Shown here piece by piece: positions 8,279-15,444 of a stretch of 64,000 bases of DNA (positions within the stretch are counted from its first letter, which is position 1; each line of letters starts with the position of its first letter). The position numbers and the translations under genes are program-made. The DNA comes from Lachnospiraceae bacterium (lineage in GTDB: Bacteria > Bacillota > Clostridia > Lachnospirales > Lachnospiraceae): assembly GCA_029006155.1 (NCBI GenBank), contig JAQXGF010000027.1, positions 62,001 to 126,000 on the forward strand, read 5' to 3'. The notes under the pieces were generated by a model. The model worked only from the letters and a program-made list of their open reading frames with translations. It was not told the origin of the DNA and searched no databases.

Positions 8279-8327
8279 AAAAAGCGTTTTCCGAAGCAGA
8301 CGAAGAGCGAGCCGGAGGCGCTTTTTT
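8279..8327 (+). terminator. Terminator after the HPr-like gene
   Basis: AAAAAGCG pairs with CGCTTTTT about 30 nt downstream and is followed by a T-tract. Confidence 0.5.
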
Positions 8328-8335
8328 TGTTATTT

Positions 8336-8388
8336 AACCAAATCAAGCAAGCCCCTTGCTTCAATTGCGTAAAGCAATAAGCAGTGGG
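8336..8388 (+). repeat. Dispersed intergenic repeat, copy 1
   Basis: About 53 bp starting AACCAAATCAAGCAAG match 35410-35462 with roughly nine substitutions. Both copies follow directly after a terminator T-tract. The core can fold into a small hairpin (GCAAG-CCC-CTTGC). Confidence 0.7.
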
Positions 8389-8391
8389 CAG

Positions 8392-8784
8392 CTATGCTTG
8401 TGGACTGTGCGTGAGCATTCGCTCATACAGCAGCCCGGTCGCGAACCAGAGCGGTGCATAGTCCAGCCGGATCACACCGCCGATCTGAAACGGTGCATTG
8501 CTGTAGTCCCACGGACAGCAGTGGTGCTTTTTTAAGAAACTTCCGGAGAGGTATTCGACTCCGAAAATTCCCGTCATATAGATGAATCCGCGCAGAGGCA
8601 TCCCACAGCCTTTCAGACGCCGTGAGAGCGGTCCGACCAGAGAGGCTGCGCCATAGATCGGAAACATGTGCAAAGAGGAGACCCCGGTCAGTTTCCAGTC
8701 GTGATGGAGCAGGGATTGCAGTCCTGTCCAGAGAATTTCCAGACACCATCCGGTCATTCCACATTTGATAAAATCAGATTTCAT
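8392..8784 (-). CDS. CmpB-family (putative ABC-transporter type IV) membrane protein
   Basis: A membrane protein of about 130 residues. It matches the Firmicutes PF06541 pattern: a GWCLEI motif near residue 13, PIYGAASL near residue 45 and a C-terminal hydrophobic segment with WDYSNAPFQ. The role of this family is unclear. I start it at the ATG at 8784 with AGGGA upstream; the track's 153-residue form uses a TTG. It is convergent with the HPr-like gene and divergent from the nitrogenase-like operon. Confidence 0.65.
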   Translation of the reverse strand: MKSDFIKCGMTGWCLEILWTGLQSLLHHDWKLTGVSSLHMFPIYGAASLVGPLSRRLKGCGMPLRGFIYMTGIFGVEYLSGSFLKKHHCCPWDYSNAPFQIGGVIRLDYAPLWFATGLLYERMLTHSPQA

Positions 8785-8916
8785 ACATTTCCCTGAACCT
8801 TTCCAGCAATGAATGAGATAAATATTACAGGCAGAGCATAAAAGATGCTTCAAATAGCATCCCCAAAAGAGAGAAGTTTATTCGGTTAGATGAGAAAAAA
8901 ATACCAGCAAAAAGAG

Positions 8917-8970
8917 TTGACAATTCCTACGTGTCTAGTATAGAATACAGAAAGATTAGCAAAAGCTAAT
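8917..8970 (+). promoter_or_regulatory. Promoter and palindromic operator of the nitrogenase-like operon
   Basis: TTGACA at 8917-8922 is followed by a -10 region at 8939-8946 (TATAGAAT, 16-18 bp spacing). Immediately downstream is a perfect palindrome ATTAGC-AAAA-GCTAAT (8955-8970), whose TTAGC/GCTAA arms resemble DtxR/MntR-type metal-regulator half-sites. Its position after the -10 suits repression. The identity of the regulator is inference. Confidence 0.65.
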
Positions 8971-9021
8971 TAAAATAAGACGTATCTAATTCACAAACAC
9001 AACAACAGGAAGGACAGAGGA

Positions 9022-10152
9022 ATGAACAAGAGATTACTTACGTTAGGCTGTACAGCAGCACTGACACTGGCGTGCTTCACAGCACCGACGGTACTGGCAG
9101 AGGAGAACACAGAGGCAGAGAGCTACATCACGGTGACGGACATGAACGGACGGGATGTTCAGGTGCCGACCGAGATCGACAGCGTCGTACTGACCGCGCT
9201 TCCGCTCCCGAGCATCTATGCATTGACGGGTGCACCGATCGAGAATCTGAAAGGGGTACATCCGGGTTCTACAAGTGCCATTGAGAATTCGGTTATGGCA
9301 GCGATGTATCCGGAACTGGTCGGGATCGCAGACAATTTTATTGAAGGAACAGAGATCAATGTCGAAGAGCTGTTAAAACTGGATCCGGACGTGGTAATTT
9401 ACTGGGCAGAGTATGAGAATCAGTATGAAGCACTGACATCCGTTGGAATTCCGGCGGTCGGCGTAAAAGGTGTAGAGGGTGGAGATGTCATTGCGACCTT
9501 AAGCACCTGGCTGGATATTATGGGACAGATGTTCGGGACGACCGGAAATACCGAGGGCGTCATCGAATATGCGAACACCATAAAGCAGGAAGTGGCAGAC
9601 AAACTTGCCGATGTAAAGGAAGAAGATAAGCCGAGGGTGCTTTATCTGTATAATCACAGCAAGGAGCAGATTTCTGCATGCGGTTCTAATTTCTATGGCA
9701 GCTACTGGATCGAGTCAGCCGGAGGCGTCAATGTGGGTGCGGAGCTGGATTCCTTTGGAGATGTCAATATGGAGCAGATCTATGAGTGGGATCCGGATAT
9801 CATTATCCTGACGACCTTTACAGACACGATGCCGGATGACCTGTATAACAATACGATCGAAGGGCAGGACTGGTCCAACGTATCGGCGGTCAAGAATGGC
9901 AAAGTATACAAGGAGCCACTCGGTGTATACCGCTGGTTCCCGCCATCCGGAGATGCGCCGCTGATGTTTAAATGGATGGCGCAGACCCTGCACCCGGAAC
10001 TGTTCGATTATAATATGGTGGACGAAATCACACAGTATTATGAGCAGTTTTACGATTACACGCTGACCGAAGAGCAGGCGCAGGGCATTCTGGATGCACA
10101 GCCGGAAGCGGCGAAAGGTTCTTCCTTTGGAAGCAGCGCGACAAGAAGCTAA
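9022..10152 (+). CDS. FecB/TroA-type ABC substrate-binding protein
   Basis: This exported binding protein of 376 residues has a signal peptide (MNKRLLTLGCTAALTLACF..VLAEE) that could be cut either at the AC site as a lipoprotein or after VLA. Next come ITVTDMNGRDVQVP, typical of the start of metal-chelate/cobalamin/siderophore binding proteins, and a two-lobed domain (DPDVVIYWAEYE, DPDIIILTTFTD). The ligand cannot be told from sequence; the class binds Fe-siderophores, haem, cobalamin and, in MolA-like members, molybdate. It opens the operon with the FecCD permease, ATPase and nitrogenase-like genes, which suggests its ligand is the substrate or metal source of that enzyme. Confidence 0.9.
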   Translation: MNKRLLTLGCTAALTLACFTAPTVLAEENTEAESYITVTDMNGRDVQVPTEIDSVVLTALPLPSIYALTGAPIENLKGVHPGSTSAIENSVMAAMYPELVGIADNFIEGTEINVEELLKLDPDVVIYWAEYENQYEALTSVGIPAVGVKGVEGGDVIATLSTWLDIMGQMFGTTGNTEGVIEYANTIKQEVADKLADVKEEDKPRVLYLYNHSKEQISACGSNFYGSYWIESAGGVNVGAELDSFGDVNMEQIYEWDPDIIILTTFTDTMPDDLYNNTIEGQDWSNVSAVKNGKVYKEPLGVYRWFPPSGDAPLMFKWMAQTLHPELFDYNMVDEITQYYEQFYDYTLTEEQAQGILDAQPEAAKGSSFGSSATRS

Positions 10153-10185
10153 AAAAGAGATACTGCACGAAACAGGATGAGACAT

Positions 10186-10262
10186 AAAAGACTGGCACCG
10201 TAATTTCCGCAAGGCAGAGGCCGGATCGGCCTGCCAAAGCTGGAAACGGGTCAGTCTTTTTC
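10186..10262 (+). terminator. Attenuator-like structure between binding protein and permease
   Basis: AAAAGACTG (10186-10194) pairs with CAGTCTTTT (10252-10260), followed by more T. Inside is a strong stem GGCAG.AGGCCG-GAT-CGGCCTGCC (10213-10235). Its 3' arm and T-run make an intrinsic terminator that would let the binding protein be made in excess of the membrane and enzyme genes. Confidence 0.7.
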
Positions 10263-10283
10263 TGTAAAGGAAAAGGAGCTTTT

Positions 10284-11285
10284 ATGAAACAAAAGAAATT
10301 TCCGGTTATCATGGCGCTTGCCACGCTTATACTTCTTTTGCTTGTGCTTGCGGCTTTATGTATCGGGCGCTATTCCATTTCTGCTGCGGAGGTGCTTCGC
10401 TATCTCTTCCTTGGGATCGAAGAAAATTCGATGATAAAGACGGTGATGTGGAGTGTGCGGATTCCGCGGATTCTCATGGCACTGATCGTAGGTGCGGGAT
10501 TGTCCGTCTCCGGCGTCAGCCTTCAGGCGATGTTTGGCAATCCGCTTGTCAATGCACATATTCTGGGCGTTTCCTACAGTGCCGGCTTTGGCGCGGCGCT
10601 TGGGATTCTGCTGTTTTCCCATTTTGCATATGTGGAAGTCCTGGCGCTGCTCTTCGGATTTGCCGGGATGGCGCTGACCTATTTCCTCAGTCAGAAAAAA
10701 GGAAATACAGGCACACTCATGCTCGTCCTCTCCGGCGTGGTCGTAGGAGCCGTGTTTGAGGCGCTGACCTCTTTTATCAAATATGTGGCAGACCCGGAGG
10801 AGAAACTTCCGGCGATCACTTACTGGCTGATGGGCAGTCTGTCCGGCTCTTCGATGACGGACGTATTCCGGGCGCTTCCGATGATCGGTGTTGCCATTTT
10901 TGTGCTCTGGCTGCTGCGCTGGCGGCTGAATGTCATCTCTCTCTCGGAAGATGAGGCGGCATCCCTTGGAATTAATCTGAAATGGACGCGGATCCTCATC
11001 ATTTTGGCGACGACCGTAATCGCGGCGTCCACGGTAGCACTGTGCGGTGTCATTTCCTTTGTCGGGCTGGCGGTGCCGCATCTGACGAGAATGGTTGTGG
11101 GAAACGATCATAAGAAGCTGCTTCCATTGAGTATCCTTACCGGAGCCGGTTACATGGTTATCATAGACACTGCAGCGCGGAGTATTACGGCGGCTGAAAT
11201 TCCACTGTCGATTCTGACCGCCCTGATCGGGGCGCCTGTCTTTGCCATGATGCTTCGCAGGACAGGAGGTGCATGGAATGCTTAA
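10284..11285 (+). CDS. FecCD-family ABC transporter permease
   Basis: A 333-residue polytopic permease of the BtuC/FecCD/FhuB family, with about ten hydrophobic segments. Recognisable motifs are RIPRILMALIVGAGLSVSGVSLQ near residues 55-77 and the coupling region GxxxISFVGLAVPHLTRMVVG near 255-275. It forms the membrane channel for the upstream binding protein. The ATG follows AAAGGAGC. Its end overlaps the ATPase start. Confidence 0.93.
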   Translation: MKQKKFPVIMALATLILLLLVLAALCIGRYSISAAEVLRYLFLGIEENSMIKTVMWSVRIPRILMALIVGAGLSVSGVSLQAMFGNPLVNAHILGVSYSAGFGAALGILLFSHFAYVEVLALLFGFAGMALTYFLSQKKGNTGTLMLVLSGVVVGAVFEALTSFIKYVADPEEKLPAITYWLMGSLSGSSMTDVFRALPMIGVAIFVLWLLRWRLNVISLSEDEAASLGINLKWTRILIILATTVIAASTVALCGVISFVGLAVPHLTRMVVGNDHKKLLPLSILTGAGYMVIIDTAARSITAAEIPLSILTALIGAPVFAMMLRRTGGAWNA

Positions 11286-12057
11286 AGTGACAAACGCAGG
11301 GTTTGGATACGGAAACCGACCACTTTTATTTTCAAACGTCTCCTTTGAAGTAAAGGCAGGGGAGACACTGGCGATCCTTGGGCCAAACGGAATCGGAAAG
11401 ACGACACTTCTGCGCTGTATCATGCGTTTTCTCGCGCTGAAAGAGGGAGAGATCGAGATCGATGGCGCAGAGGCAAAGCACATGGATCAGAAGCGCTTCT
11501 GGCGTGACATCAGCTATGTGCCGCAGGCAAAGCAGCTCGTTTTCGGCTATCCGGCGGTGGATATGGTCGTGATGGGACTCTCCCAGAATATTTCGATCGG
11601 AAGGACGCCAAAGCGCGAAGATTATGACCGTGCCTATGCACTTTTGGAGGAGTTTGGACTTGGGAGCATTGCAAACCAGTCCTGCAATACCTTAAGCGGC
11701 GGACAGCTGCAGATGGTACTGATCGCGAGGGCGCTGATCAAAGGGCCGGGGCTGCTGATTATGGATGAACCGGAGTCGAATCTGGACATGAAAAACCAGC
11801 TGATCGTTTTAAATACGATTGAACGGCTGGCGGCGTCCCATCTGGCGATCGTCATCAACACCCATTATCCGGAGCACGCATTGCGCTGTGCGCATAAGAC
11901 ACTTCTGATGGGGAAGGAAGGATACCTGTTCGGAGATACGCGGGATGTGATTACTGAGACACATATCCGGGATTATTTTGAGATTGACTCACAGATGATG
12001 CAGATAGAAAAGAACGGAAGACGGTATGACAGCATCATTCCGATCGACGTACGTTAG
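11278..12057 (+). CDS. ABC transporter ATP-binding protein (FepC/BtuD type)
   Basis: A 260-residue ATPase with Walker A GPNGIGKTT near residue 35, signature LSGGQLQMV near 140 and Walker B LLIMDEPESNLD. I start it at the ATG 9 nt after AGGAGG rather than at the GTG at 11269; it overlaps the permease stop by 8 bp. It powers the FecCD permease. It is followed after 9 bp by the NifH-like gene, so transporter and reductase are one transcription unit. Confidence 0.93.
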   Translation: MLKVTNAGFGYGNRPLLFSNVSFEVKAGETLAILGPNGIGKTTLLRCIMRFLALKEGEIEIDGAEAKHMDQKRFWRDISYVPQAKQLVFGYPAVDMVVMGLSQNISIGRTPKREDYDRAYALLEEFGLGSIANQSCNTLSGGQLQMVLIARALIKGPGLLIMDEPESNLDMKNQLIVLNTIERLAASHLAIVINTHYPEHALRCAHKTLLMGKEGYLFGDTRDVITETHIRDYFEIDSQMMQIEKNGRRYDSIIPIDVR

Positions 12058-12066
12058 GAGAAAACG

Positions 12067-12831
12067 ATGAAAAAAATAGCGATTTATGGAAAGGGCGGAA
12101 TCGGAAAATCGACGACCGCTTCGAATCTCACAGCGGCTCTGGCATGTCAGGGCTATAAGGTCATGCAGATCGGATGCGATCCGAAAGCAGATTCCACAAA
12201 GAATCTGGTCGGAGGCAGACGGATCGCTACAGTACTCGACCAGATGAAGGCAAAAGGAGACGCCCTGACACTTGAAGACATCACATTTGAAGGATTTCAC
12301 GGCTGTATCTGTACGGAGGCAGGCGGCCCGACACCGGGAATCGGTTGCGCCGGACGGGGGATTATCACCGCCTTTGAACAGCTGGAACAGCTGCAGGCAT
12401 ATGAGCATTATCAGCCGGATATTGTCATTTACGATGTATTGGGCGATGTCGTATGCGGTGGCTTTGCGATGCCACTTAGGGGTGGATATGCCGATGACGT
12501 GCTGGTGGTGACTTCCGGGGAGATGATGTCGCTCTACGCGGCGTCTAATATCAGTCAGGCGATCCGGAATTTTGGACGGCGTGGCTATGCGCGGATGTCC
12601 GGACTGATTCTGAATTCCCGCAATGTGACAAATGAACGGGAACTGGTATCACAGGCCGCAGAGGAGATGGGAACGAAAATCATAAAAGTGATGCCGCGTT
12701 CGGACACCGTCTGGAAGGCAGAGGAGCAGGGCAAGACGGTCGTGGAGGCATTTCCGGACAGCGAGATGGCAGCGGAATATATGGAGCTGGCCCGGATCGT
12801 GAGGGAGGTGTGTCAGATTGAAGCTGTGTAA
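12067..12831 (+). CDS. NifH-like reductase ATPase
   Basis: This NifH/BchL/CfbC-superfamily protein of 254 residues would pass electrons to a NifDK-like partner with ATP hydrolysis. The P-loop is GKGGIGKST (about 8-16), with switch region GCDPKADST. The two cysteines that bridge the [4Fe-4S] cluster between subunits are both present, in GIGCAGRG and [14 protein letters not shown]. The arginine next to the first, an ADP-ribosylation site in NifH, is kept. It is shorter than nitrogenase NifH and sits with divergent D/K subunits and an ABC importer, so a nitrogenase-like reductase rather than nitrogenase is inferred. TAGGAGA precedes the ATG. Confidence 0.9.
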   Translation: MKKIAIYGKGGIGKSTTASNLTAALACQGYKVMQIGCDPKADSTKNLVGGRRIATVLDQMKAKGDALTLEDITFEGFHGCICTEAGGPTPGIGCAGRGIITAFEQLEQLQAYEHYQPDIVIYDVLGDVVCGGFAMPLRGGYADDVLVVTSGEMMSLYAASNISQAIRNFGRRGYARMSGLILNSRNVTNERELVSQAAEEMGTKIIKVMPRSDTVWKAEEQGKTVVEAFPDSEMAAEYMELARIVREVCQIEAV

Positions 12832-14119
12832 ATACGAACAGCTCCGGTACATCTGTCCGGGAAACGGTGGCTGGGGTATGGTGCGGATCGCGATGATGAT
12901 CCCGGAATCTTACGAGCTCTTTATCAGTCCGGCGGCCTGCGGGCGCCATGGTGCGCTGGGAGCCGTGCAGCATGGGATCAAAGACCGGCTGTCTTACTAT
13001 TTTGTGGACGAGAAAGATATCATTGAAGGATATGATGCGGCGGTGATGGACGCGGCAGGACAGTTGCTGGAACGTCTGGAAGCACGGGGAAAGAAGCCGC
13101 GGGTACTGATTTTGTTTGTGACCTGTATCGATGACCTGATCGGAACGGACAATGACGCAGTAGCCGAGGAGCTGGAACGCAGGTATCCGGAGACTTATTT
13201 TATTTTCTGCCATATGAATCCGATCACCGATGACCGGCCGGATTCCCCGATGGTATCGATCCATAAGAGCATTTATCAACTGTTGGGAAGGCTTTCGGAT
13301 GGGACGGGGGATGCGGGGGTGAACTGTATCGGCAATCTCGAACAGCTCCATCCGTCCTGCGAATTTTACCGCATCGCAGAGCTGCTCGGACTTGGACCGG
13401 TTCGCCATATTCATGCATGTGAGACATTTGCCGGATTTCAGGAGATGGCAAAGAGCCGTTGCAGCGCCGTATTTTTTGCTACTGCAATGCCTGCAGCCAG
13501 ACTGCTTGAGGCATCGTGCGATCAGCCTGCGATCCCGATGTATTACAGCTATGACCCGGAGCGGATTCAGGAAATATATTGCAGGTTTGCCGAAAAAACG
13601 GCAGAACTGACGGGGATGTCAGTGCCGGATGCGTTTTATGAGCTGTTAAAAAGCGGCCGGATGCGGCTTGCAAAAAAAGCGGAGCGGGTGCGAAAGAAGC
13701 TGGGGGGACGTCCGGTGGGCGTGGATGATTTTGCGTGTGCTGCGCCGTTTGAGCTAGCGAAGTTCCTGATGGATTGCGGAATCTGTGTGAAATACATCGG
13801 CTACCGGGAGGCTCCGGGCGCAGATGCTGACGTGGAAAGCCTGATCAAACGGCAGCCGGGGCTGAATATTATCTCCCTTCTGGATTATCACATGCCGGGT
13901 ACCACTGGCAGGCTGAAAGAACCGGTGGATACGGATCTGATCTGCATCGGTGTAGACCTTGCATATGTCCTGCGCGCCCGCTATGTGGCGGATCTCTTTT
14001 TTGACGAGGGCAATTATGGATTTTACGGGCTGGAAGTGGTGCTGGACCGGCTGGAAATGGCAGCGGAGCAGGAAGCGGATCTGCAGGAGCTGATTGAAAA
14101 ACGTGGATTGGTGGTGTGA
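12818..14119 (+). CDS. NifD-like (nitrogenase component 1) subunit
   Basis: A 433-residue oxidoreductase-nitrogenase family protein starting at a TTG that overlaps nifH-like by 14 bp and follows GGGAGG. Later in-frame ATGs would lose Cys13. Three cysteines, C13 (YICPGN), C41 (AACGRHG) and C103 (VTCIDDLIG), are spaced 28 and 62 residues apart. This is close to the P-cluster cysteines of NifD (62, 88, 154), so an [Fe-S] cluster at the D/K interface is likely. I see no equivalent of the FeMo-co ligands Cys275 and His442. A YGFYGLE segment near the C-terminus fits the family. Substrate unknown. Confidence 0.85.
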   Translation: MKLCKYEQLRYICPGNGGWGMVRIAMMIPESYELFISPAACGRHGALGAVQHGIKDRLSYYFVDEKDIIEGYDAAVMDAAGQLLERLEARGKKPRVLILFVTCIDDLIGTDNDAVAEELERRYPETYFIFCHMNPITDDRPDSPMVSIHKSIYQLLGRLSDGTGDAGVNCIGNLEQLHPSCEFYRIAELLGLGPVRHIHACETFAGFQEMAKSRCSAVFFATAMPAARLLEASCDQPAIPMYYSYDPERIQEIYCRFAEKTAELTGMSVPDAFYELLKSGRMRLAKKAERVRKKLGGRPVGVDDFACAAPFELAKFLMDCGICVKYIGYREAPGADADVESLIKRQPGLNIISLLDYHMPGTTGRLKEPVDTDLICIGVDLAYVLRARYVADLFFDEGNYGFYGLEVVLDRLEMAAEQEADLQELIEKRGLVV

Positions 14120-14121
14120 GT

Positions 14122-15291
14122 ATGGGAAGATTCAGTTTTTGCCTGCCGCCGTTTGCTCCGGATTATTCCGGGGTCTGCGGGGCGTTGTTCTCACTTGGTG
14201 GCATGATTGTCATACATGATGCGGCAGGCTGTACCGGAAATTATATCAATTACGATGAACCGCGCTGGTACGGCGGAGGCTCGATGGTCTACTGTTCCGG
14301 ACTGCGGGAATTGGACGCAGTGCTCGGAAATGATGAAAAATTTATCCGGAATATCTGTGAGGCGGCAAAAGAAATGCATCCGAACTTTATTGCACTGGTC
14401 GGAAGTCCGGTGCCAATGGTAATCGGCACGGATCTTGCAGGAATGGCGGCATGGATAGAGGATGAGACCGGGATTCCGGCATTTGGATTTTTGACGACAG
14501 GGCTGGGTCTGTATCCGTCTGGCGCTTTTTTGGCGGGAAAGACGTTGCTGCAGCATGTCGGAACGGTGACAGAGAAGAAGACCGGGAACAAAGAAGGAAT
14601 GAATATTCTAGGGGATCTCCCGCTTGATTTTGCCGGAACAGATTTTATGGAGCGGTTCCGGATGCAGGTGCGGGCACTTGACATTCCGGTTTGCGCGTCT
14701 TTATTTGATCAGGCGGATATGGGGCAGGCAGAGCAGGTATTTTCTGCCGGATGGAATACGGCGGTCAGCTATAGCGGTGCACTGCTTGGCGCATGGCTGT
14801 GGCGGACACAGCATATGCCGTGTATTACGGGATTCCCGATGAGTGATGTCACGGCAGAACGCTGGGATTCTTTCGCAAAAGAAGGACAACAACGTGGGGG
14901 GATCGTGGCCTGGGGCGCACAGCGGGAGCTGTGTGGCCGAAGGGACGGAATCCTCATTCTCGGAGACCAGATGACGGCAAACAGTCTGCGGGCGGAGATT
15001 TTTTATGCAACGGGAAAACGCAGCTGCGTGGGGCTTCCGTTTGGCGCACAGATGGAAAGCCTTGGAGCAGGGGATCTGATCTTAAAAAATGAGGAGCAGA
15101 TACAAGAAGCGGTCAACCATCCGGAGATTACCGTTGTGATCGGTGATCCGCTGTACCGGCAGCTTTTGGATGAACCGGAGAAAAAACAGTTCCTTCCGGT
15201 GCTTCATTATGCAGTTTCCAGCAAGGTCGGACCGGGACTTTGCCCGGATGCCGGAAAAATATACGAAGAAATTTTGAATCAGCTGGCTTAA
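14122..15291 (+). CDS. NifK-like (nitrogenase component 1) subunit
   Basis: This is a second component-1 type subunit of about 389 residues. Family signs are SGVCGALFSLGG, DAAGCTGNY and the YCSGLRELDAVLGND block, which resembles the E-D-A-V-F-G stretch of NifK/NifD. Cysteines at about 19 and 37 fit two P-cluster positions. The third (NifK Cys153, in TTCMAEVIGDD) corresponds to serine in VGSPVPMVIGTD. The ATG at 14122 is used; a GTG at 14116 overlaps the previous stop and is the alternative. It probably pairs with the NifD-like subunit. It ends the operon, and a strong terminator follows. Confidence 0.85.
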   Translation: MGRFSFCLPPFAPDYSGVCGALFSLGGMIVIHDAAGCTGNYINYDEPRWYGGGSMVYCSGLRELDAVLGNDEKFIRNICEAAKEMHPNFIALVGSPVPMVIGTDLAGMAAWIEDETGIPAFGFLTTGLGLYPSGAFLAGKTLLQHVGTVTEKKTGNKEGMNILGDLPLDFAGTDFMERFRMQVRALDIPVCASLFDQADMGQAEQVFSAGWNTAVSYSGALLGAWLWRTQHMPCITGFPMSDVTAERWDSFAKEGQQRGGIVAWGAQRELCGRRDGILILGDQMTANSLRAEIFYATGKRSCVGLPFGAQMESLGAGDLILKNEEQIQEAVNHPEITVVIGDPLYRQLLDEPEKKQFLPVLHYAVSSKVGPGLCPDAGKIYEEILNQLA

Positions 15292-15295
15292 AATG

Positions 15296-15346
15296 AACTT
15301 CCAGAAACAGGATGCGGATCCTCGTCTCTGGAAGTTTGTTTTTTTG
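15296..15346 (+). terminator. Terminator of the nitrogenase-like operon
   Basis: A 10-bp perfect stem (AACTTCCAGA / TCTGGAAGTT) is followed by TGTTTTTTT. Confidence 0.9.
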
Positions 15347-15444
15347 GAACGGGAAACAAAAAAATATACTGATGTTCCGGAAAGGCTGTGTTATAATAAT
15401 TCGATAAGAAACAAAAGAAAGGCAATAATCTGGAGAGCAATAGA

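Noticed and set aside
10356-11483. 375-residue minus-strand ORF
   Set aside because: It is the complement of the FecCD permease and ATPase genes; low-complexity His/Arg-rich translation.
9022-15291. True nitrogen-fixation cluster
   Set aside because: The D/K subunits are short and lack FeMo-co ligands, and nifB, nifE, nifN and regulators are absent.
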